Source: Pelotomaculum sp. UBA4789 (GTDB taxonomy: Bacteria > Bacillota > Desulfotomaculia > Desulfotomaculales > Pelotomaculaceae). Taken from it: 17,906 nucleotides of DNA. The notes under the pieces are model-generated. The model was not told where the DNA came from and ran no database searches. It saw only the letters and a program-made list of their open reading frames with translations. Position numbers and translations under genes: made by a program. Numbering within the stretch: the first letter of the stretch is position 1; each line of letters opens with the position of its first letter. The stretch is from the NCBI GenBank assembly GCA_002402945.1, contig DHGV01000081.1, forward strand, positions 1 to 17,906, in the 5' to 3' direction. Of this stretch, positions 6,596-13,915 are shown one piece after another.

Positions 6596-8698
6596 TCACG
6601 ACAGGGTTATTTTTATATCAAGGGCTGCTATCCCGTCTTCATATGCAAATACCGGGTTGACGTCAACCTCGGTTATTTCCGGAAAGTCAGTGGCCAGTAA
6701 AGCCAAGCGCCTGATCACTTCACTGACGGCTAAAATATCGACCGGCTTCTCGCCGCGGTATCCTTTCATCAGCGAGTACGCTTTAGTTTCTGCTATCATA
6801 TCAGAAATTTCCATGCTGGTCAGGCCCTGTGCCAGCCTGAAGGAGACGTCTTTGATCAGGTTGACAAAAATTCCTCCCAGGCCAAAACCGATCAATGGAC
6901 CGAACTGGACATCCCTGGTCATGCCTACAATCAGTTCGATTCCCTTGGGCATCATTTTTTGAATTTCGATCCCGTAGGGTACTACCTTGGGCAGATACCG
7001 GTGCACGTTTTCAATAATGTTGACATAAGCGTTCTTGACTTCCTCTGCGGTTTGAAGGTCTCTGATCACACCGCCGACATCGGTTTTGTGCATAATCTTC
7101 GGGGAAGCAATTTTCAGGACAACGGGGTAGCCCAGTTGATCCGCTATTGCCGCCGCTTCATCAGGGCTTTGAGATATAATTGTCGGGGCCGCTGTTATAC
7201 CGTAAGCCGATACAATTTCTGCCGCCTCACTGCCGAGGAGCGCCAGGCGGCCATCCCTCTTAACATCATAAAAAATTGCTTTAACGGTCTTTAAATCCGG
7301 CTTGAAATCAGTAATCCTGTCTTCCACAGCCGGACGATCCTTCATTTTCCTATAAGCGGTCATGCCGGCGATAGCGGCGACAGCAGGCTCCGGCATGGAA
7401 AAGCAGGGGATGCCGCTGGAAGAAAGCAGCGCCGCTCCTTCAGCCAGTGACTTGCCGCCCATCATGGCGGAAATAACTGTTTTTTCCGGGTAACGCCGGC
7501 TGAACTCGATTAAGGACCGTGCTGTATCAACCGGTTCAGTTACCGCCACGGGGCACATCAGCATCACAATGCTGTCTACATTTTCATCCTTAAAAACTTT
7601 CTCAAAAGCGTAATTAAAACGATCCGTTTTTGCGTCACCCAGGACGTCCACCGGGTTGTAAATGCCGGCCTCTGCGGGCATGTAAGAGCGCAGTTCTTCA
7701 ATTGTTTCTTTGGCAAAACGCGCCATATGCAGGCCATGCGCCTCGACCCTGTCAGTAGCGATAATACCCGGCCCGCCGGAATTGGTCACAATGGCCACCC
7801 TGTCGCCTTTAGGCAGGGGCTGGCTGACAAAAGATATGGCCAGGTCAAAAAGATCGGACATATTGGTCACACGCAGGACACCGCATCTTTTAAAAGCAGT
7901 GTTATAAGCGAGATCGCTGCCGGCCAGCGCCCCGGTATGGGATGAGGCCGCCAGGGCGCCGGACTGGCTTGTGCCTGATTTCAGGATCACGACCGGTTTT
8001 TTGCGGGTTGCTTCGGCTACCACTTTCAGGAATTCGGGGCCGTGCGTCACATCCTCGATGTAGCAGAGAATTACTTTTGTATTGGGATCGTCAACAGCTT
8101 CGGCGATAAAGTCAACCTCACTCAGGTCGGCCTTGTTGCCAAGGCTGTAGATCTTGCTGTAGCCAATCCCGGCTGATATGCTCCAGTCCAGAATGGAAGC
8201 GAGGATCGCGCCGCTCTGCGAAATAAAAGCGATTTCTCCTTTTGGCGGGAACCCTTTTAAGAAAGTGGCGTTGATTGGAGTATGGGTGTCGATAAATCCG
8301 ACGACATTCGGGCCCAGCACGCGCATACCGTAACGATCACAGACTGACATGAATTCTTTTTCCAGCTCCGCGCCGGCGCGGCCAATTTCCTTAAAGCCCG
8401 CGGTAATGACTACTAGATTCCTAACCCCTTTTTTACCGCACTCCTCGGCTGTTTCTATGGCTTTCCGGGCGGGAATGCAGAAAATAGCCATTTCTATCTC
8501 ATCGGGCACATCGGCCAGGGACGGAAAACACGGGAGCCCCAAAATTTCCTTTTCCTTGGGGTTGATGGGATAGATTTTCCCCTTATAACCGCTGCCGAGC
8601 AAGTTGCTCAACAGGGCATTGCCAATTTTACCGGGCGTATTGGAAGCGCCGATGACAGCCAGAGATTTTGGGTTGGTAAAACTGCCAGCTGTATCCAA
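6596..8698 (-). CDS. Acetate/acyl-CoA synthetase (ADP-forming), fused alpha-beta type
   Basis: This 700-residue enzyme converts acyl-CoA, ADP and phosphate to the free acid, CoA and ATP (or the reverse) in the cytoplasm, a substrate-level phosphorylation step common in anaerobes. The N-terminal CoA-binding domain shows LAVIGASNTPGKIGNALL (about 13-30) and YPINPKEKEILG. A ligase domain follows with ISQSGA and SSHTGALAGSD, in which His254 matches the conserved phospho-histidine. The C-terminal ATP-grasp domain has YPVVLKIASPKIMHKTDVGG and ends EVDVNPV. Both subunits of the archaeal ACD enzyme are thus joined in the order alpha-beta. The start is TTG at 8698, 7 bases after GGAGGTG. It is followed closely by the DRTGG gene. 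A protein acetyltransferase of the Pat type is less likely because no GNAT domain is visible. Substrate preference (acetate or another acid) is unresolved. Confidence 0.9.
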   Translation of the reverse strand: MDTAGSFTNPKSLAVIGASNTPGKIGNALLSNLLGSGYKGKIYPINPKEKEILGLPCFPSLADVPDEIEMAIFCIPARKAIETAEECGKKGVRNLVVITAGFKEIGRAGAELEKEFMSVCDRYGMRVLGPNVVGFIDTHTPINATFLKGFPPKGEIAFISQSGAILASILDWSISAGIGYSKIYSLGNKADLSEVDFIAEAVDDPNTKVILCYIEDVTHGPEFLKVVAEATRKKPVVILKSGTSQSGALAASSHTGALAGSDLAYNTAFKRCGVLRVTNMSDLFDLAISFVSQPLPKGDRVAIVTNSGGPGIIATDRVEAHGLHMARFAKETIEELRSYMPAEAGIYNPVDVLGDAKTDRFNYAFEKVFKDENVDSIVMLMCPVAVTEPVDTARSLIEFSRRYPEKTVISAMMGGKSLAEGAALLSSSGIPCFSMPEPAVAAIAGMTAYRKMKDRPAVEDRITDFKPDLKTVKAIFYDVKRDGRLALLGSEAAEIVSAYGITAAPTIISQSPDEAAAIADQLGYPVVLKIASPKIMHKTDVGGVIRDLQTAEEVKNAYVNIIENVHRYLPKVVPYGIEIQKMMPKGIELIVGMTRDVQFGPLIGFGLGGIFVNLIKDVSFRLAQGLTSMEISDMIAETKAYSLMKGYRGEKPVDILAVSEVIRRLALLATDFPEITEVDVNPVFAYEDGIAALDIKITLS

Positions 8699-8789
8699 AA
8701 AGTTTCACCTCCAGCCAATTCCTTAGGTCTTTGTGTAAAATTGGAATAAATAAGAACTTCGAATATAAATTTAGAAATCCTGCTGTATT

Positions 8790-9215
8790 TCAATTTGTGA
8801 AGCTGAAAGTTCGCCATGCTGTTTTGTCCAGGAGGGCGCCATTATCTAATGTTTGGGCTCCGGCCATCAGTTTCACAGGTTGAGCGAGAGCAGGATCTGC
8901 TATGATCAGGTTGATCCGGTTGCCTTTAATCTGGAATGATTTTATTTCAGGCTGAATAGATCCTGCCGATTTCAAAATAGTTTTCAGTTCACCGGCATCA
9001 ACCTGAAAGTCAGCCCGTTTGCTTTGCCTGTTTTCGTCAAAAATTCGCAAGCCCAGGAGGTAAGTTATTTTGTCAGAAACTGCATCCCGCGTTTCTATGG
9101 TTATAATCAGTTGGCTTCCCAGGCGGGCAAAGTTTACCCCGGTGATATCCGCAGGCCCTTCTAGAGGAGACGCCCGATAGTATCTGAACTTGGGTCTTTT
9201 AAAATTGTGCCGCTT
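8790..9215 (-). pseudogene. Out-of-frame C-terminal part of the PIG-L protein
   Basis: This frame is open for about 141 codons after a TGA at 9218-9216 and looks coding throughout (ASPLEGPADITGVNFARLG.. then LIITIET.. then ITYLLGLRIFDENRQ). It has no ATG or GTG; the only conventional start is a TTG at 9050, in the middle of a beta-rich domain and without a ribosome binding site. It overlaps the end of the PIG-L gene in the -1 frame. Proteins with the PIG-L fold often continue into a beta-sandwich of this kind. The simplest reading is that it is the tail of the upstream gene separated by a one-base indel, a sequencing error or a -1 ribosomal frameshift. An independent 86-residue protein from 9050 cannot be excluded. 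Confidence 0.6.
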
Positions 9216-10141
9216 TCATTAATAACTAAATCTGGATTTTGCCCAAAAAGTTCGGTGCTGCGGATGAAAGCCCACAGGAAAGGTTCCATTACTGCTTCCT
9301 GGGTCACATATTGATGCAGCGCCAGCTTTTTTGACTCGATTTCACTTTTCGTTAAGGCGAAATCAACCCAACTGGTATCGATATTTAACAGTTCCTCCGG
9401 AGGCAGCAGCGGCTTTGCCGGTTCTTCCATGTCAGGCTGAGGCCACAAACTGCGGTGCACAAGATAAGTATGCTCATTACAATCATAATTCAGAGAGTTG
9501 AGAGTGTACCTCACAAAAGCCGAGGCAGCCCAGTGGTCGGGATGATCGTCTGATGGGTCAGGGTAGTAAATTTCAGTGGGTTGGTAATCAGAAATGATGC
9601 TGGCCAGAGTATCTGCTGCTGATTGTCCTGAATAAGGGGCGCCTGGGTTTAATGCGTCATCGTACGGTACACGATCAACATTCACACTGCCTGCAGGCTT
9701 AACATTCTCACTGTCCCACTGGCTATCCCAGAGGATTTTCAATGCTGAGTCGGGATAGCCAAGGAAAGTAATATTCCCGGGACACAAACCAAGGAGGCTC
9801 ATGGCCCAGGCAGTTTCCTGTCTGCGTGTGCGTCCAAGCCGGAGGTAGTCGTCTGGCGCCGGGTCTTTTTTGCCGGTGAATTTCTGGGCGGCTTTTAGAA
9901 ATCCGTCTCCATATGTTAACAGGACGACTTTTACCTCATGGCCGTCATTAAGTGATTGGCTGATAACCCCTGTGGTTGCGATGCTTTCGTCGTCAGGATG
10001 AGGGGAAATAATCAAAATCCTGTTCCCCTGCTGCTCCCCGTATGGTAACTTTATATTAGGGGCCTCACGCCATAATAAAAGAAGAGCAAAAACAATTATT
10101 AACCCTGCTGCTAATAAAGCCGGCTTGACGAAACGACGCAT
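9161..10141 (-). CDS. Membrane-anchored PIG-L/LmbE-family deacetylase, frame interrupted
   Basis: The 326-residue product has an N-terminal hydrophobic anchor (about 8-24) and a LmbE/PIG-L zinc-dependent N-deacetylase domain. Metal and catalytic residues are visible in SPHPDDE (His48, Asp50, Asp51, Glu52) and DDHPDH (198-203). Family members remove acetyl groups from N-acetylglucosaminyl substrates or related amides; because of the anchor this one probably acts outside the cytoplasm. The ATG at 10141 is chosen because GAGAGGAG lies 7 bases upstream; an in-frame ATG at 10189 would add 16 residues before the anchor. The frame ends abruptly in DPSSDTIGRLL, while a coding-like continuation exists in the -1 frame down to 8790. 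The gene is divergent from the phosphorylase gene across a 139-base AT-rich gap. Confidence 0.85.
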   Translation of the reverse strand: MRRFVKPALLAAGLIIVFALLLLWREAPNIKLPYGEQQGNRILIISPHPDDESIATTGVISQSLNDGHEVKVVLLTYGDGFLKAAQKFTGKKDPAPDDYLRLGRTRRQETAWAMSLLGLCPGNITFLGYPDSALKILWDSQWDSENVKPAGSVNVDRVPYDDALNPGAPYSGQSAADTLASIISDYQPTEIYYPDPSDDHPDHWAASAFVRYTLNSLNYDCNEHTYLVHRSLWPQPDMEEPAKPLLPPEELLNIDTSWVDFALTKSEIESKKLALHQYVTQEAVMEPFLWAFIRSTELFGQNPDLVINESGTILKDPSSDTIGRLL

Positions 10142-10280
10142 TTTTGCGCTCCTCTCATTAAGAGAATAAACGTTATATAAATATACCACTATAGTAAATT
10201 CATTAGCATATCATTTATAATTATAAAGGGATTTAACAAATACGGGTAGAAAATTTACAAAAAGCTCCTGGAGGCGTTTT

Positions 10281-12821
10281 ATGTTTCCTTATCGCATTGT
10301 ATCAGTAACACCTGAAATGCCGCAAAATATCAACCGGCTGAGAGAGCTGGCATATGATTTCTGGTTTAGTTGGAATCCGGTCGGCATCGAGTTTTTCAGG
10401 TCTATCAATCCTGATCTCTGGCGGGAAGTTGAACACAACCCGGTCAAGTTTCTTATGCGTGTCAGTAAGGAAGAGCTGGAACGGGCATCACAGGACGAAG
10501 ATTACCTGGCTCTTTACAAGCGGGTTATTGATCTATATGAACGTTATTTAAAAGAAGAAACCTGGTTTGCCAAAAAATATCCGGAGTACAAGGATGATCT
10601 TGTCGCCTATTTTTCCGCCGAATTCGGCCTGCATGAATCACACCCCATTTATTCCGGTGGTTTAGGTTTACTGGCGGGCGATCACTGCAAATCAGCCAGT
10701 GACCTGGGAATTCCTTTCATCGGGGTCGGACTGCTTTACAAGCAAGGCTACTTTCACCAGAGAATTAACAGCGTAGGCAAGCAGGAGGCCGAGTACCCAC
10801 ATCTAAATTTTTACGAACTGCCGATAACTCCTGTGAACAATCCCGACGGCAGCCAGCTGGACGTGACAATTAATCTATATGGGAGGACGGTCTTTGTCCA
10901 GATCTGGAAGGTAAAAGTAGGGAGAATAGTTGTCTACCTTCTTGATACGGATACTTCCAAGAACGCTCTGCAGGACCGCAACCTGACCGGACAGCTCTAC
11001 GGCGGCGACAGGCAGTACCGCCTTTCCCAGGAGATTGTCCTGGGTGTCGGGGGAGTAAGGGCATTAAGGGCGATGAAAATAAATCCAAGCGCCTGGCACA
11101 TTAACGAAGGACACGCCGCTTTTTTAATCATCGAGCGGATCAGGGAACTGATGCATTACATGGTCTCCTTTGATACTGCCAGGGAGGTTGTCCGGGCCTC
11201 GACCATATTTACCACCCATACCCCAGTGCCGGCGGGACATGACCTTTTCTCCGAAGATTTAATCACAAGTTTTTTTGACCCGATGATCAATGAGATGGGT
11301 GTCAATATCAAAACACTGAAAAACCTGGGCTGGGATGAAGAACGCAGCAGTTTCAACATGTCCCTGCTGGCCCTGCGCCATGCTTTTTTTGTCAACGGGG
11401 TGAGCCGGCTGCATGGAAAGGTTTCCAGGGACATGTTCCAATCACAATACAAAGGCCTTCATCCTGAAGAGATACCGATCACCTCCGTTACCAACGGTGT
11501 TCATGTGGAAACATGGCTTGCTGCTGAACTAAAAGAGCTGTTTGCCCGCTACCTGGGAAAAAAATGGTTTGAGCAGGTTACCGATCGCGAAATGTGGGAG
11601 AAAGTGGATCAAATCCCGGATCAGGAGCTGTGGCGGGTACACCGGTCGCTGAAGGAAAAGATGATTGTTTTTGCGCGGGCCAATTTGAAACAGCAGCGCC
11701 GGCGCAACCGTGAGCCGCTTCAGAACATTATTGAGGTAGAGGAATACCTTGAACCTGATATCCTGACCATCGGTTTTGCCAGGCGGTTTGCCACTTATAA
11801 AAGAGCTAACCTGCTTTTCCGCACACCGGAGAGGCTGGAGCGACTGCTGAATAATAATGAGCGCCCGGTGAGAATTGTTTTTGCCGGGAAAGCGCACCCG
11901 GCGGATACTCTGGGACAGGAATTAATTAAAAAAATATATGACTTTTCGCACCAGCCTGGTTTCAGGGGCAGGATACTATTGCTGGAAAACTATGATATCC
12001 ACCTGGCCCGCCACCTGATCCACGGGGTGGACGTATGGCTCAACACACCGCGCCGCCCGATGGAGGCCAGCGGCACCAGCGGCCTGAAGGCATCCTTGAA
12101 TGGATTAATTAATGTCAGCTCCCTGGACGGGTGGTGGCCCGAAGCTTATGACGGGAAAAACGGGTTTGTCGTTGGTTCCGATACATCTTACCTGAGCGAA
12201 GAGATCCAGGATCGGGACGATTGCTTTTCCCTTTACAGCGTGCTGGAGGAGAAGGTTATACCGATGTATTACCGCAGGGAAGAAGGGTATTCACCAGAGT
12301 GGGTGAGCATGATGAAGGATACAATAAAAACGATCTCCCCGGTCTTTAATACAAGCCGGATGGTGGCTGAATACACGGATCGCTTTTACATCCCTGCAAT
12401 TAATAGGGGTAAAGCATACGGCGCTAATGATAATTACCTTGCCAACCATGCCAGCAACTTCAAAAAGCTAATCTATGATTACTGGGACCAGGTTTCTTTT
12501 GTTTCAGTCGAATCAAGCGGCGAGGCAAAAATGCTTTCGGGTGAGGAGATAAAGATTTCTGCGGTTGTCAACCTGGGATTGATTTATACCAGGAGTATTA
12601 CATTGGAGATCGTATACGGTCAGTCTGAGGAAGGCGAACTGAGGAACATTAAGATTGTGCCGATGACCCTGGAGGGAGAAATTTCCGATAATATCTACCG
12701 CTATAACGGCAGCCTGGCTCTGCCGCAGGGCTCTTATGGGTATACAGTGCGGATAAGGCCGGACAGCAGGGATTTCCCGTACGCTGAACTGCCGCTGGTT
12801 ACCTGGGCTCCCGTCTTTTAA
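10281..12821 (+). CDS. glgP: Alpha-glucan (glycogen) phosphorylase, GT35 family
   Basis: This 846-residue cytoplasmic enzyme releases glucose-1-phosphate from storage alpha-1,4-glucan with phosphate and pyridoxal phosphate. It belongs to the shorter bacterial/archaeal subfamily with an N-terminal DUF3417-like region (ELAYDFWFSWNP at about 23-34). Further marks are YFSAEFGLHES, GGLGLLAGDHCKSASDLG, HINEGHAAF and TTHTPVPAGHDLF. The PLP site is EASGTSGLKASLNG with Lys603. The C-terminal ~100 residues (after DYWDQVSFV) form an extra beta-rich domain ending in PLVTWAPVF, as in this subfamily. The ATG at 10281 follows GGAGG by 6 bases. The gene is alone, with a terminator about 93 bases downstream and no other glycogen genes in the window. 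Confidence 0.93.
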   Translation: MFPYRIVSVTPEMPQNINRLRELAYDFWFSWNPVGIEFFRSINPDLWREVEHNPVKFLMRVSKEELERASQDEDYLALYKRVIDLYERYLKEETWFAKKYPEYKDDLVAYFSAEFGLHESHPIYSGGLGLLAGDHCKSASDLGIPFIGVGLLYKQGYFHQRINSVGKQEAEYPHLNFYELPITPVNNPDGSQLDVTINLYGRTVFVQIWKVKVGRIVVYLLDTDTSKNALQDRNLTGQLYGGDRQYRLSQEIVLGVGGVRALRAMKINPSAWHINEGHAAFLIIERIRELMHYMVSFDTAREVVRASTIFTTHTPVPAGHDLFSEDLITSFFDPMINEMGVNIKTLKNLGWDEERSSFNMSLLALRHAFFVNGVSRLHGKVSRDMFQSQYKGLHPEEIPITSVTNGVHVETWLAAELKELFARYLGKKWFEQVTDREMWEKVDQIPDQELWRVHRSLKEKMIVFARANLKQQRRRNREPLQNIIEVEEYLEPDILTIGFARRFATYKRANLLFRTPERLERLLNNNERPVRIVFAGKAHPADTLGQELIKKIYDFSHQPGFRGRILLLENYDIHLARHLIHGVDVWLNTPRRPMEASGTSGLKASLNGLINVSSLDGWWPEAYDGKNGFVVGSDTSYLSEEIQDRDDCFSLYSVLEEKVIPMYYRREEGYSPEWVSMMKDTIKTISPVFNTSRMVAEYTDRFYIPAINRGKAYGANDNYLANHASNFKKLIYDYWDQVSFVSVESSGEAKMLSGEEIKISAVVNLGLIYTRSITLEIVYGQSEEGELRNIKIVPMTLEGEISDNIYRYNGSLALPQGSYGYTVRIRPDSRDFPYAELPLVTWAPVF

Positions 12822-12832
12822 GTGAAATAGCA

Positions 12833-12879
12833 GGGGGAGCAAGGGGACGGTTCTCCTGCTTCTTTTTGCTTCCTTTTTT
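12833..12879 (+). repeat. Dispersed GGGGACGGTTCT...TTTTTGCTTCC element
   Basis: The segment reads GGGAGCAAGGGGACGGTTCT followed by CCTGCTTCTTTTTGCTTCC. It matches, with a short insertion, the inverted element at 4742-4789. It starts 11 bases after the phosphorylase stop codon and does not look coding. Confidence 0.45.
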
Positions 12880-12913
12880 GAATTGCGATGGTACGTAAAG
12901 GTTGCAAAAAACA

Positions 12914-12953
12914 AAAGTGCTGCAAGGAGATGTTGTTCCTGCAGCACTTTTTA
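12914..12953 (+). terminator. Terminator of the phosphorylase gene
   Basis: AGTGCTGC-a-AGGA (from 12916) pairs with TCCTGCAGCACT (12937-12948), with one bulged A, and runs into a TTTTT tract. It lies about 93 bases after the phosphorylase stop. The stem is flanked by AAA and TTT, so it may also act on minus-strand transcripts. Confidence 0.82.
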
Positions 12954-12979
12954 TATACCTCAAATAAGCATTAAGAAAC

Positions 12980-13033
12980 ATCGTCCTGAGCGGTAATATC
13001 GTCCTGAACTGTAATGTCATCCTGAGCAGCAGC
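12980..13033 (+). repeat. Three tandem imperfect 18-bp repeats
   Basis: Units lie at 12980-12997, 12998-13015 and 13016-13033, each with the core TCNTCCTGA followed by a variable GCGGTAAT, ACTGTAAT or GCAGCAGC tail. The last unit leads into GAAGGATCT, giving the 'TCATCCTGAGC..GCGAAGGATCT' motif that recurs between genes in many bacteria (recalled, not checked). It is not CRISPR: no spacers and too few units. Confidence 0.6.
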
Positions 13034-13146
13034 GAAGGATCTTACACCAATAATCTTCACTTCCGTTCAGTGTGACAATTAAAAACGACTATACCCTCTA
13101 ATGATGTCCGCAGCGGCCTGGCTTGCTTATTGGTTTTGGCCAGGTT

Positions 13147-13581
13147 TCAATGCGTTGTGAGAAGATAATACAGGTTTTTTTTGAAGTTTATATCGTCCTG
13201 TGCAGTTCTTTTTTTAGGACCCCTGGTCCTGCCGCCGCCCCTGCGGAACCTGGCTTTTATTTCTCTCTCTTCCAGAAGGAAGTCAATTGTTTCTTCACGA
13301 AAAACTCTTCCAACCGGGGACAGCGCCTTGGCGCCCTTGCCCAGCACCATCGCTGCCAGACCCCAGTCCTGCGTTACGACAATATCTCCGCCGGCAGTAA
13401 GGTTAACCACCTGTGTATCAGCTTCCTGCGGTGCGTTTCCCACCATTACATGCTGGTCGGATTCGATCCGGTGATTGAAACTGGCCACAGTTATCAGGGG
13501 TACAGAAAAATCCTTTGCCGCGGTGCGGCAGATTTCCAGCGCGTTTTTCGGGGTTGCGTCGGCATCAACAATTATTTTCAA
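13147..13581 (-). CDS. YaiI/YqxD-family (UPF0178) protein
   Basis: This 144-residue protein matches the YaiI/YqxD (DUF188) family, a PIN-like fold of unknown biological role. Visible family features are the N-terminal acidic motif IIVDADATP (Asp6, Asp8; many relatives have DADACP), ASFNHRI, DIVVTQDWGLAAM.. and the C-terminal basic stretch with RRGGGRTRGPKKRT. The usual length is about 145-155, so it is complete. The start is TTG at 13581, 4 bases after GGAG; an ATG 10 bases upstream is out of frame. A perfect TATAAT (13643-13638, minus strand) lies about 57 bases upstream, but no good -35 is seen. The TusA-gene terminator separates it from the yedE unit. Confidence 0.88.
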   Translation of the reverse strand: MKIIVDADATPKNALEICRTAAKDFSVPLITVASFNHRIESDQHVMVGNAPQEADTQVVNLTAGGDIVVTQDWGLAAMVLGKGAKALSPVGRVFREETIDFLLEEREIKARFRRGGGRTRGPKKRTAQDDINFKKNLYYLLTTH

Positions 13582-13665
13582 CTTGCTCCATCCTGTCTTT
13601 AACTTCGGGCTTTTAAATATACATTTCCATTAAGCTTATTATAACAGTTTTATAAGTCTCAGGCA

Positions 13666-13693
13666 GTTAAAAAGCGCAACAGGCGCCGCGCTT
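13666..13693 (-). terminator. Probable terminator after the YedE-TusA pair
   Basis: On the minus strand AAGCGC (13693-13688) pairs with GCGCTT (13677-13672) around a 10-base loop and is followed by a TTTTT run. It lies 11 bases after the TusA stop codon. The stem is short but GC-rich. Confidence 0.6.
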
Positions 13694-13704
13694 AATTATG
13701 GTTT

Positions 13705-13914
13705 CTATTTTTTTAGAGTTAAGACAAACTCGTCGCCGCGGGGCTCAACCGTGATCTCCCATTTTTTGCTCTTGGCCAGCCTGGTGATATTATCCCTGGC
13801 GGCGCTTGTATCCACTATTACTTGAAAAGCGCCCTGTCCCAGCTTTTCCATTTCATTTTTAGTTATTAAAACCGGCTCGGGGCATAACAGGCCCCTGGCA
13901 TCCATAACTTCCAT
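13705..13914 (-). CDS. TusA-family sulfur/selenium carrier protein
   Basis: This 69-residue protein is a complete TusA fold with the active-site CPEP motif (Cys11 in ARGLLCPEPV). Such proteins carry a persulfide, or possibly a selenide equivalent, on that cysteine. The gene starts 1 base after the YedE stop codon, and its GGGGGGTG ribosome binding site lies inside the end of yedE, so the two are translationally coupled. In selenium-metabolising bacteria the partner of YedE is usually YedF, which has a TusA-like half plus a C-terminal DsrE-like half; here only the TusA half is present. A specific role in selenium use is inferred from this pairing. General sulfur transfer (for example tRNA thiolation) is an alternative. 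Confidence 0.88.
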   Translation of the reverse strand: MEVMDARGLLCPEPVLITKNEMEKLGQGAFQVIVDTSAARDNITRLAKSKKWEITVEPRGDEFVLTLKK

Positions 13915-13915
13915 C

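Noticed and set aside
9216..9218. In-frame TGA before the PIG-L tail frame as a possible selenocysteine codon, prompted by the nearby yedE
   Set aside because: The sequence upstream of this TGA in that frame is not coding; the PIG-L protein is read in the other frame there.
10142..10189. Upstream extension of the PIG-L protein from an ATG at 10189
   Set aside because: GAGAGGAG is correctly placed for the ATG at 10141, and the extension would precede the membrane anchor without purpose.
12513..12947. Minus-strand open frame antisense to the phosphorylase end
   Set aside because: It overlaps a well-supported gene and its terminator, with no independent evidence.
12980..13033. Short tandem repeats as a CRISPR array
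   Set aside because: The units abut directly without spacers, are imperfect, and number only three.
13123..13602. Plus-strand open frame (159 codons) covering the YaiI/YqxD gene
   Set aside because: The opposite strand matches a known family over its full length, so this is an antisense shadow.
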